Positions 51,446-61,716 of a DNA stretch of 64,000 nucleotides are shown piece by piece. The notes beneath the pieces are model-generated. The model ran no database searches and was not told where the DNA came from. It saw only the letters and a program-made list of their open reading frames with translations. How positions within the stretch are numbered: position 1 is the first letter of the stretch; every line of letters starts with the position of its first letter. The position numbers and the translations under genes are program-made. Source of the stretch: Papaver somniferum (taxonomy: Eukaryota > Streptophyta > Magnoliopsida > Ranunculales > Papaveraceae); contig NC_039358.1 of the NCBI RefSeq assembly GCF_003573695.1, positions 100,440,117-100,504,116 of the forward strand, written 5' to 3'.

Positions 51446-51653
51446 CTTGCTTCAGTTGGCTCTGTTTGATGAACATCAAGTTGATTGTATCATCTTGAAC
51501 CCAGACTTCCGGTAACTCGGTCACTTCAGAGAGGTTTGAGTCTGTCCGATAATTTCCCGTTTGTTGATGCTAGGTCGAGGTTTGTGCATCTTGGTTATCC
51601 TTCCTTTGTGCTTTTGAAGGAGCTGAGGTATGCTTGCACGGCGGTTCGACTTT

Positions 51654-52834
51654 TCATTTGCTCCCTTCTGCAACAGCGTTTGTGGAAGGCTGGAGGTTGT
51701 ATTGTTTGTTGATCAGACGTCTGCTACCTCGAGCGCCTCGTGGTTCTTCAGCCTTTGTAGCTTTTGTTCTTTCCAGTAAAGCGGGCACAGTAGTTGCCGA
51801 TCTCTTCGGCGCTTCATGAAGCTCTGAGAATGTCTGGAAACGAAGATTTTCCAATAAATCTCTGTAGACCGGGATCATGTCGTTGATACACAAGTCTACA
51901 GTTGCTGCTCTGTGACGTTTGGATCATGACAGTCCAGGGCCTGGACTCTGAATCTTTTCACGTAGTCATTGGGATTTTCACTGACCCTCTGAAACATTCT
52001 TCCAAGGTCGGAGAGGGTGACTTGTTCTGACACGAAGAAGTATTTCCTGTAGAATGTGTTAACCATTTCTCCCCAATTGTTTATAGTCCCTGGTGCGATG
52101 TTGTTATACCAGGTGTATGCTCTGCCTTTCAGAGATTTTGAGAATTCCTTGAGACGAACGACATGATTATGTTCATGTTCTCCCTGGGCTTCGAGAAAAC
52201 GAGAGACATGTTCCCGAGTATTGCCAGTTCCATCATATAAGGTGAAGGTTGGAGAAACATAACCTTTGGGGAGTGGAATCCTCTGCGTAGCGGCAGGATA
52301 AGGAGGTTGATGACGATGAACATGCGATGTTTTGTCTTTTCCACGGTTCTACAAGAGGTGCTCCAAATCCTCGCGAGTGATGAAATTCGATGATCCCTTC
52401 GCTGATGAGTTGTCTGCAGCAGTTTTACGGACTTCGTCGTCTTCTACTGTATGGATTGGAATTACTTCAGGATCGTCGTCTGAGGATTTCTCCTTCTCCT
52501 TTCCCTTCTCTTGAGTTTTCTCTGACATCTTGTCAGTAAGAGTTTTGAGATAATTACACAGCTCCTTATGTGTAGCAGCCATATCGGTTTGATTCTTTGC
52601 AAGAGTCTCTTTCACTTTGATGAGATCAGCAATAGTAGGTGGTGGATTTCCTCTGACTTCCTCAGGGTGTCGACCGAATAAAAGATGACTTTCCGCGTTG
52701 ACATGAGGGGAAGTAACATCACCACCGCCAATGTTGGAGACCGGAATTGTTTCTGAGATGTATTGATCGTCGTTGTTGTTGCTAGTTCTAGCACCGTTGA
52801 AATTCGTAGTTGAGCCTGACCTAAGGTCAACCAT
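51654..52834 (-). pseudogene. Gypsy gag polyprotein, capsid region
   Basis: Likely start ATG at 52834 (MVDLRSGSTTNFNGARTSNN). The reading frame gives GYVSPTFTLYDGTGNTREHV, then LKEFSKSLKGRAYTWYNN, INNWGEMVNTFYRKYF and DYVKRFRVQALDC, a clear retrotransposon gag domain. An in-frame TAG at 52349-52351 lies before the capsid, and a one- or two-base indel near 51897-51905 shifts the frame before VDLCINDMIPVYRDLL. This copy is therefore broken. Acidic Lys/Glu-rich segment KEKEKSSDDDPEVIPIHTVE upstream. Confidence 0.85.
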
Positions 52835-52871
52835 CTTTGTGAAATCGTGAGATTGCAACCGAGAGAATGAT

Positions 52872-52889
52872 CTCCCACTGTGGTCGCCA
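52872..52889 (-). other. Primer-binding site of the gypsy-type element
   Basis: TGGCGACCACAGTGGGAG on the minus strand, three bases after the LTR end. It differs at three positions (two within the first 16) from TGGCGCCCACCGTGGGGC, the complement of a plant tRNA-Lys 3' end. A tRNA-Arg primer is an alternative. Confidence 0.6.
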
Positions 52890-52892
52890 ATC

Positions 52893-55800
52893 TGTAGATG
52901 GGGAAAAACGATTTGCTGGTTTTTAAGGAATTGAGGAGACGACTGTACGGAGGAGACTCCTCGAACCGAGCGAAATGTTAAACCTCACACAGATGCACTG
53001 CTGCAAAGGGGGTGATTTAGATTCGAGAGATCAATCTGTAGTACTCTGGCCTAAATCAAGACAATGACCGTTCCAGAGTAAATTCGATCACAAGAGAGGA
53101 TGGGTTGATTTGTAGGAGGGAAGCTGAGAAATGTGTGGAATCAATGGTAATCAAAGATTGTGGGTGTGTGGAATTCTGAATACGATGAGCTCTGAGTGAT
53201 TGAAATTGCTCAATTGAGAGTAGTTACTCAATTGATGAGTTGATGATCTCGTGTTGTCGATGAGACGTGAGATTGATGATACTGTTGATGATTCAATCAT
53301 GATTCAGAGATTTATTTATATTGCTGGAATTGTAGACACCATGATTCCATGAAGTGTGACAGTTGATGGAATCAAGGAGTGGGGAAGTGGAGATCATGTT
53401 TGAAACCAGTTGCTCAACGTGTGGAAACTTGGTCGATTTTCCACCCACTACCTCGTGAATTCCTTCAACTGATTGCACGACTTGCTCACATTCCATCGTG
53501 TGTTTGAACACACGTGCCGTAGACCGCCGGACCAAAACCCTAAGTGATATCCCCCCAAGTGACACGATTGACGTCTCGTGGTATGTTAGTTAATTGATGA
53601 CTTCGTGGTTTGATGTGACGATGAGTCCATGTAGTTGCTGAGTTGAACATGATGTTCTGAAACTCATGAATTGAACATGTCATAAGACAGAGGCATAGTT
53701 CTTACGATGAAGTGAGCAAGTATTGCTCATTCGATGGATCGTTGAATATTTATTGTTGAACCAATATTCCTTGGTTTGAGCAAATATTCCTCATCTGAGC
53801 AAGTGCTGCTTATGTGATGAATTGTTGAATATTTGATCGTCTGAGCATGTGTTTCTCATCTGATGGATTATTGGCAGCGTACCAAAAATATTAATTAGAA
53901 TACTGGTCGTTGAACCGAGCATAATTAATAAAATTAATGACCATGAGGTCGTCGTAAAATTATTAAGGTTGGAATCTGGAATGATGATCCTTGGATTCAG
54001 AAACCCTAATTTGATCAATTGATGATCAATTCATGGTTCGTCAGAATTTCAACCATGGGACGAAGGAGGGAGCGACTACATGGGACCGTGGATCAACCAT
54101 GTAGTTTCCATATGCTCACGTGAGCAAATACAAAGAACTCATGAAGAGTTGACGATTTGTTGGTGAAAGAATGATCAAATGCTGATTTAATCATTTATTC
54201 GAAAATGCTCGTCTGAGCCTTAGGTGAGAAAACCTAATTAATTATGACGAGGCGAGGGACCGACCATGGAGTCATGAAACCGTCCCTGGGTTTTCACGTG
54301 ACCACCTGACGATCACTTCATGAAAATCCAAAGTGTTTGGAAGAGTTTTGGACCTAATACGAGCAATTGTACAAATTAGGTCAAAACTGTGGGACCGTGG
54401 AAGGCATGGACGGCCGGCTTGGGCCCGGTCCCACGAGTTTCCCTAATTTTTATGTATTTTTTATGTATTTTTGATGAATTGAGGGAATTTTTCCTAATTT
54501 GAGAGAAATACCATGAAATCAAGGAATTTGATGAATTCAAGGAAAACTAATAATAAAATAATAAAACAAAGGGGCGTGTGGGACCGGCTAGGGCATGGCC
54601 GACCGGCCAAGGCCTGGTCCCACAAGTTTTCATAATTTAATTTATTTTATTATTATTTGATGATTTGTGCAAAATACCATGAAATCAAGGAGTTTTTTCA
54701 TGAAATTAGATAAATAATAATAAAATAATAAGGAACCGTGGGGTGTGGGGCCGGTTCGGACCAAGGCATGGCTTGTTGGCCAATGGTCACGCCCCACACT
54801 CTTTTCCTTAATTTTATATTATTTTTTATGGATTTATGGAAGTACCATGAAACCGAGGAGTTTCCTCGAGACGAAGGAGATTTGATAAAATGAGAGAATT
54901 TTCATCAAATCATGGAAAATAATAAAAATGCATTAAAAATATAAAACTGGCGTGGGATTGACCACGACACGGTCGGGCGGTCGTGTGTCCGTGCTCCCAG
55001 CATCCTGGTCAATATTTTTAATTATTTATTATTTTCTTCCCTATTTTGCATAGGTTCATCGTTTCGTTGTATTTTTGAAATACTCGTTCGTGGGGTGACT
55101 GTTAGTGTATCGTCGTTGAATACACCTTCACCATTTGAATCGGGGCTTACTTAGAGATAGCTCAGACGCCCGGTTGTTGATTATTTATTACTAATTATGG
55201 AATTCAGTGGAGAATAATTCACAAAACTGAGTAATAAGATGTTTATTATTAATTCATAGGATCAGCTGAGGATTCGACTACGAATTCAAAATAATAAAGT
55301 GAGCATTACCATTCCATGGGATCGTATATTCTACCATAGAATCGGGGTAATTAAGATTTATCTATTACCATTTATGAGACCAGTTGTGGATTCGATCATG
55401 AAATCGGAGTAATGAGATAATATAGTTATTGTTATTCCATGAGATCAAGCCGTGGATTCGATCATAGAATTAGAACAATTGTTATTGCCATTCCATGGGA
55501 CCAGTCGTGGATTCGACCATGGGATAGGAGAAATTGTAATTAGGAATAATTAACTTTGTGGCTCTATACTAGCAGAGCAAGCTGTCTAGGAGCATTAATT
55601 ATCCCGATACGAGCTTGTCGGTAAGTCATATCCTTTATATAGTCAGGGTAAACTCGTTGTTTGTTCCTAAAGACGTTATCGCGCTGTACTAGCAGATCAA
55701 GCTGTCTAGGAGCCGTCCATCTCGTGATATTATATAGAAATAATCACTGAAAGTATTCAGTATTCATGAGATATGCCGTTGTCCAGTCGTGAGACTACAT

Positions 55801-55947
55801 ATATACATGTATTCTGAGAGAAAGTACTCTCCGTTGAGAATCCGATGAGAGACTCGTGTCTCAATACTCACGTCTGATTGCTGGATCAGAGCTTCGTATA
55901 ATTATGAGTTTACGATTTTATCCCTTGTCGAAAATCCACCATCTACA
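52893..55947 (-). repeat. 5' LTR of the gypsy-type element (3055 bp)
   Basis: Near-identical to 42809-46289 apart from scattered substitutions and small indels, plus one 425-bp deletion at 54388. There CTGTGGGACCGTGG joins sequence that in the other LTR lies at 44308 and 44740. The shared TGTG suggests deletion by short homology. It adjoins the primer-binding site, so it is the upstream LTR. Confidence 0.9.
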
Positions 55948-55952
55948 ACATG

Positions 55953-58620
55953 ATCCTTCCATTGACTCATATGTACTCTCATAATCCGTCGGGATTTCAT
56001 TGTTCTCTAAAATCATTTAAAACTTCGGAGCTTCCTCCAGTTTGATTCATGGACATATTCAGAGACAATCTTATGAGATGATTTCTGATGATATAAATAA
56101 GTTGTGCCCTACTCACCTACTTCCTTTATAGGTGAAGATTGACCGAACCAAGTGGTCTCTCCAACTTCTTTTATGGAGCCACTGCCTCAACCACACTTCC
56201 ACTGAGTGTAGTTACAACACCTTAGTCTATGGTGATATCCCGTACTGAGGATTTGTAACTTTGCAGGTAGGTTTGCAGCTGGTATGTGTTATCTCATCAC
56301 TTTAGCAACATCAATGTACATTCTGAAAATCGAATATTCTTCATAACTTCACATTTACATTTGTGGAGTACAAGAATCAATATGAGACATGGTGGGAACA
56401 CACCACGACAATTCATGTCGTTCCCTTGGAAAATACTTTTTGTTATCTCCCCCTAACGATGGGAAGACTGTCTCATTAAAGTGATAACCCGCAAATCTAG
56501 CGGTAAGAGATTTCCTGCCAAAAGTTTTAAAATGCGGATAATTGTTGGGAACTCATTTCCAACATAACTACTTAACAGTTTTGAAGACCCATCATAGTAG
56601 AATGTGGAGTCTTAATGGCACATATATAGTGCAACCAAAAATGCGTAAGAACACGAATGTCAGGCTTAAATCCAGTTACCAACTGGTACGCATAAAAGGT
56701 TGACTATATTGGGTTCTAAAAACAAATTAAGTAAGATGCGTGTAATATTGCATATCCACAAAGAAATAAAAGATAGGTTGGTACTCATAACCTATTCCTT
56801 ATGCACCATATGTAACCTTTGATGTTAGCCTCTGCGAGACCAGTGGGTATAAGATGCTCTATATTGATCCTATTGAACATGCAATATTCATCAAGTCCTT
56901 TTGATGTAAATTCTCTAGCATTAATAATGGTGGTGAGTCTTTGCTCTTTGCATTGTGTAATATGTGCTAGGAGTTTTTACAAAAATTAAACACATCGTTT
57001 GTTGTGAGTAATAATTGATTCAACGCGTCGAATCATCCACTAGAGCCATAAATTACTTGAATGGTCTGCATTCTGCATGGATATATGTTCACTAACAACA
57101 CTTTATTTCTTTGAAGAATGAGTTATTTTCCATTTGCATCTAAGTAAAACAAGATGGTCTCAATCATGTTTTACTAAAGAAAGACTTTGTAAGATGAGTG
57201 ACGTGCTTTCTTACTTTAAAGCATAATGGGGAGAGGCACTGCAAATCTAGTAACTTTAGAAATCACTGATTGTGATAGATGTTGTAACTTCGAATTCTAC
57301 TAGTTCATTGTCTTGTACACTCAAATGAAGTAATGGCCGTGTTAGTACTTTCAAAACGGAACATCGTGTCACCACCAATGTGCCTTATGGTTATGTCAAA
57401 GTATTTATGAATCAATCCCAATCGATTCATTGTTGGGGTTAAAATGGATTCAGTAATTCAAGTCCAGTGATTTGCATTTCACTAGATTGACACATTAATT
57501 TTCTAAGAATATGCTTCCTTCCACATTTGGTAGAAATAATTTATAGATGCAATCAACTTCATTCTCAGTTTTCAAAAAGGTAGGTAATAGTTCACGCATG
57601 AATACCCTTTGCACTTAACAAGATGTGATTATCCTTTAGTACATACAGAGCTTAGACAATGAGTCTTGAGAGATTTAATAAGTGGTGTGGTCTTATTATG
57701 TAACAAAAGTCGGATTCAACTCAATTACTTTAGAATGAATATATGTTACATTTCATCCAGATATATCCCAAGTGCTTTAGAGAATTTATGTCTCGGGGGA
57801 ATGATGTACTTTCCATTCCATAAGCGCAGACATTTGATCTAGTTCAACTAAATAGTCAATTGGTTAGGAAAGTTCTCGTTGCCATAAAAGTTGATGTGAA
57901 AATTGGTTGCTACTATGTTACACACATTACATTGTATAAATCAACACCTATAACCAGGTGCATTTCCAACTCTTTCATTTATGATGGGAGCTAGAGTTAC
58001 ATTTTCGCTTCATCCCATATTCAGTTGATACCTATACTTTGGTGTCATTATTACTGGGGGATAAATACATCTTTGTCTCATGATATATATGTCCCTTTTC
58101 ACATGCTTTATATGAGTCGGTACGTCTAACCCTCATTACTTCGGGGTTCTTTCCATTTTCAATTTCTCTACATTTAGCTTAATTTGAGATTATTCATTAT
58201 CTCAACAGGCCAAGAGAATCTCACTACACATGTACTAGTTCGTTAGTATTATGGATGAAGTAGAGAAATGAAAATTTTCTGACTCATTTCACCTTTTGTG
58301 AGTTCTTCCACAAAAATTGGAATACATGTGATTTTATTTCCAACATATCTTTTGAAAATACTGACTCTTTAATAGTCGAGCAAATGAATTACATCCCACG
58401 ATACAATCAAATTTTGGGGAGAAAATATCATGTAAGCAATAATGTTGCTCAAGTATTTCTAAACCTCAAATGAATACACTGGAATCGAGTTGGTACAACC
58501 AATTGAACAACATTCAACACTCAACTATAGCCAATGTCATATTCAAAAAAACTAAATAACGTTAACCAAAATTCTTAATGAACGAGATCAACAGTCATGA
58601 TTGAAATTGACCGTTAATAT
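55953..58620 (-). pseudogene. Copia gag/integrase region
   Basis: Near 56960-56860 the minus strand reads NAREFTSKGLDEYCMFNRIN followed by IEHLIPTGLAEA, matching the integrase core block NAGEFTSxxFxxYCxxxGIxxxHxxxxTxxxNGLAE. Upstream at about 57110-57030 CGPF/YFMVLVD-like text is present in broken form. Frames are short and full of stops. The stretch 57.3-58.6 kb should be gag/protease but is not readable. Confidence 0.6.
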
Positions 58621-60230
58621 AATATGGACCAAAAGAATGTTCTAAAACCAAATAAATAATCCCAATAAATATTCAATTGGTTACATACTTCAAGTTTTGG
58701 TTCCCACCGTACATAGGTAGAACCGTAACGGTCTTGATCGCCCACAACCACGAACCCAAAACCGGACTGGAACATGATAACACCCTCTGAAACTTGGAAC
58801 CGGCTCAGATGGAACGTAACTAAATCTAACCAGGTTGGGGTGAACCGGTCGGATTGGATTGGACTGGGTCGAGTTAGCTGGTCCGATTCAGTTGGCTGGA
58901 CCGGACAAGCTTTCCTTCTTCTCCTTTCCCGGAGAATTGCAAACGACGGACAAAAATACAAAAATTGTGATGTGATCAAATCGGAATCAAGTTTCACGCC
59001 CAAACATATATAGGAATAAATTTATATATACAAGCACAATTATATTGAATGTGTCATGATCAAAAGAAAGTGAAAAGATAAACAAATAGGGAAATTATTG
59101 TCAAATGGACGCATGTGATAATGATTACAGGGTAATTATTAGCCAAAGAAAACTAAAAACGGACAACTAATTACCTTTAAAAGAAAGAAAGAAAAAAACT
59201 TAAAATTAATGTTTAGTTAGATTTTATGATTCTAATTTATTACGGTTACAAGTCCATTAATGAACTTAAAGGGGCATTAACAGGTGATGGACATTAGTAA
59301 TATAGGTGCTAACTTTGAACATGATGGTCTTAAAAAAATAGCAAATCATCGGCAAGAGTTTAAAAAAAAATGTACAACGGAAAAAAAAATTGATTAACGT
59401 GAACAGTGTTAAATTTTGACTACCTTTCTTTAAATTATTTTAAAAAATAAAATAAAATAAAAGATCATTCACCTATCACCGTCTCCATTAAGGAACATTA
59501 TTAACATTTGAAGCAAGATCAGACATTCATAGTTTCGTTCAACGACATAAGAAAAATAGCACAGAACAAATCATGATAACTTCTAGCCTAAAAAGTGTTA
59601 TTAGAAGAATATAATATAAAATCAATCAAGCATGGATAGACAAATAAGAATATTATCATCATAAATCATATGATGGACATCAAAACAAAAATTAGATATG
59701 GCAGACAAAACTGATTAGATCTCACATGTTACAAACACAGAAACAAGGAAGACGGAGTTTGTATAGGTACATGTATATCATACTTTATGATTGGAAACCC
59801 AACAACGGTGAAAAGCTCCACTTTATCGGGATTGATAGAGGAGGCCAGCGTCTAGCTCCGTTTGGTATCCTCCAAAAACCAATGAAGATGGAGGTTGCTG
59901 AGACGGTATCCGTGTTCGTGATTCCATGATTTCTCGTCAGATTTACTTTCTCCTATCATGAACAGAAGGTTTCCGGATTCCCCGCCGACGGAAGGAAGCA
60001 TAAAAACATACAACATATTATAAAAAATTGTATTAGTAATCACAGTACGATTGAATTGGATCAATGTATATACATATTTACAATTATATTTGAGATGCCA
60101 AAATCAAAATCAGGGACAAGAAAACAAAATGTATAGAAGAAAACTTAGCTGATTTGATTCTTGCGAAAAAGAAAAATAATGAACTGATCCAAACTAGCTC
60201 TGCGGTACAACTTCGTGCATGATAACGTAT
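58621..60230. other. Copia 5' leader or unrelated insertion
   Basis: A 129-codon minus frame (59003-58614) covers a patch rich in CCGGTC/GGTTGG words but shows no domain. 59700-60070 has moderate GC and a short minus frame (60064-59852) without known motif. The primer-binding site expected next to 60230 (minus strand ATACGTTATCATGCACG) is not convincing. Confidence 0.35.
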
Positions 60231-60395
60231 TGTAGTAGAATTATAGGAAAAGAAAATGATACATAGGCATAGAAGGGATTTCTATTAATAAGTGATCAAC
60301 ATTATTACATAGCTATAGTATCCTTTATATAATGGAAAGGTAAACCCTAACTATATAGATGAGCCGCACATCCATGGGTCGTAGGCCCTATAACA
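60231..60395 (-). repeat. Copia 5' LTR
   Basis: 165 bp, TGTAGTAGAATTATAGG to GGCCCTATAACA; about 11 differences from 40300-40464. Contains CCTTTATATAATGG, a TATATAA box suitable for the LTR promoter on either strand. Confidence 0.85.
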
Positions 60396-60419
60396 TAATA
60401 AGCTTTTTTATATAATTAG

Positions 60420-61395
60420 TGATTAGTATTTTGGTGGGAAGAAAAAGTTGAAAAAAATAAAAATTTGGAGATTTTTTTCTAACTAATCTAAAATCCTAGA
60501 ATGCAAATCACCCGACCAAGGTCCTTTTTATTTTTCAAAATTGATGAAAGTACATAAAAAGTTGATTTTTTTAGCTTTTCAGAGCGGTTTATCGTTGGGT
60601 TTTTCCTTCATAGCCAACCGTAAGACAAATTTACGGTTAGGTGATGATGAACTCCTAACTGTAATTAATTAAAATTGCGGAAACCCAATTAAAAACCAGT
60701 TACGGTTGAGTTTTTTGGTTTTACGGTTAGGTTTGGTTTTGAACGAACCCAACTGTAACTGGGTAAAACCCAACTGTAAATCAATTATGGCTGGGTTTTT
60801 TTGGTCGAACCCAACTGTAAATCTGTTACGGCTGGGGTTTTTTTTTTTTGGTCGAGCTCAACTGTAAAACAGTTACGACTGGGTTTCTTTGATCAAACCC
60901 AACTGTAAATAAGTTACGGTTGGGTTTTTTCGGTTGAACCCAATTGTAAAACAATTATGGTTGGGTTTTTTTAGGGAAAACCCAACTGTAACTGGTTCTG
61001 AAACCTAATTTTTTCTACTGTTTCAATCAATCTAACCATTTCAAACGTAATTGGTTTGTTAATTACCATCATTTCTATCAATATGCTTCTTCCGCATCTT
61101 AGAGAATTCAATCGACGATTATAAACTTTTCGAATCGCCAATTGATCAAATACGGTGAAATGATTTTGATTGAAAAAAAGAGGGAAGGATTTATGAAGGA
61201 AAGGAAATTAAGAAGAAGAGCAAATTTTTGAATTAGAATTAGGTTTCGAATTTAGATTTTAGGTTTTAGGTTTTTATTTTAGTTGAAGGGTATTCTAGAC
61301 ATTTGGTATTGAATCAAGAATACCCCATAACCAATTTTTTGGTCACTAGGAATCCAAGTGAAGCCCCTCTATTGTATTGTGAAGCCCCTGTAATA
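60420..61395 (-). mobile_element. Second, inverted copy of the ACCGTAA-rich repeat
   Basis: 61240-61375, read on the minus strand (CCAAGTGAAGC complement, then GTGACCAAAAAATTGGTTATG and GAAGGGTATTC complement), matches 17506-17640. 60590-61000 has about twelve alternating ACGGTTGGGTTTTT and AACCCAACTGTAA words. Adjacent words are inverted copies of each other (GGTTGGGTT / AACCCAACC), so this part can fold on itself. No protein. Confidence 0.6.
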
Positions 61396-61434
61396 GGTTT
61401 CCAAAAGAAAGAGTACCAAGACTAAACTTGAACC

Positions 61435-61716
61435 TCAAGTACGGTCTTTCTCCAGAACACTACATAACACAATAAGTGGAGATTTCCATCGGACTTGAGA
61501 CCTATTACTAACTCTAGCTGTTTTAGCCAGCTTATCTGCGGCTTGGTTAGCAGACCTTTTTCGAAACACAAAATTACAAGGCTCTAAATTCCTAAGGACC
61601 GGCTGACACTCAATAAGGATATTTTGGTCTTCCCACTTAAACGAATCAGCAGAACCATTACAAGCTTTAATCACAACAACATTATCTGTAAAATCATTGT
61701 TCGGTCGAACTCGCAA
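61435..61716 (-). pseudogene. LINE remnant: RNase H-like domain, second half
   Basis: Minus strand reads SADSFKWEDQNILIECQPVL and then CNFVFRKRSANQAADKLAK, the C-terminal half of an RVT_3 domain (the AN-x-x-AD-x-LA motif at the last helix). The first half is cut where the SIRE-like LTR begins, near 61690. Confidence 0.7.

Larger units (their letters stand above)
42809..55947 (-). mobile_element. Ty3/gypsy-type element with 3-kb LTRs, gag and protease only
   Basis: Bounded by two direct LTRs (42809-46289 and 52893-55947), both TGTAGATGGGG...CCATCTACA. Outer 5-bp flanks are GCATG (42804-42808) and ACATG (55948-55952), a target duplication with one change, inside the copia element. The 6.6-kb interior holds, on the minus strand, a primer-binding site, gag, a zinc knuckle-like segment and a protease. 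From 50.5 down to 46.3 kb no reverse transcriptase (no YxDD block) or integrase can be recognised. It looks non-autonomous, comparable to TR-GAG or LARD elements. Confidence 0.75.
40300..60395 (-). mobile_element. Ty1/copia retrotransposon carrying a nested Ty3/gypsy element
   Basis: Two 165-bp LTRs (40300-40464 and 60231-60395, TGTAGTAG...CAACA) in the same orientation differ at about 11 positions. Between them, on the minus strand, lie integrase (about 57.1-56.7 kb), then, beyond the nested insertion, reverse transcriptase/RNase H (42.5-41.6 kb), and a purine-rich tract against the left LTR. This is the copia order for an element read right to left. Without the insertion it is about 6.95 kb. 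Flanks TATAT and TAATA do not match clearly, so the target duplication is uncertain. All coding parts have stops. Confidence 0.75.

Noticed and set aside
58614..59013. Complementary frames of 129 and 79 codons
   Set aside because: Overlap on opposite strands in a patch of repeated CCGGTC words; no motif to choose between them.
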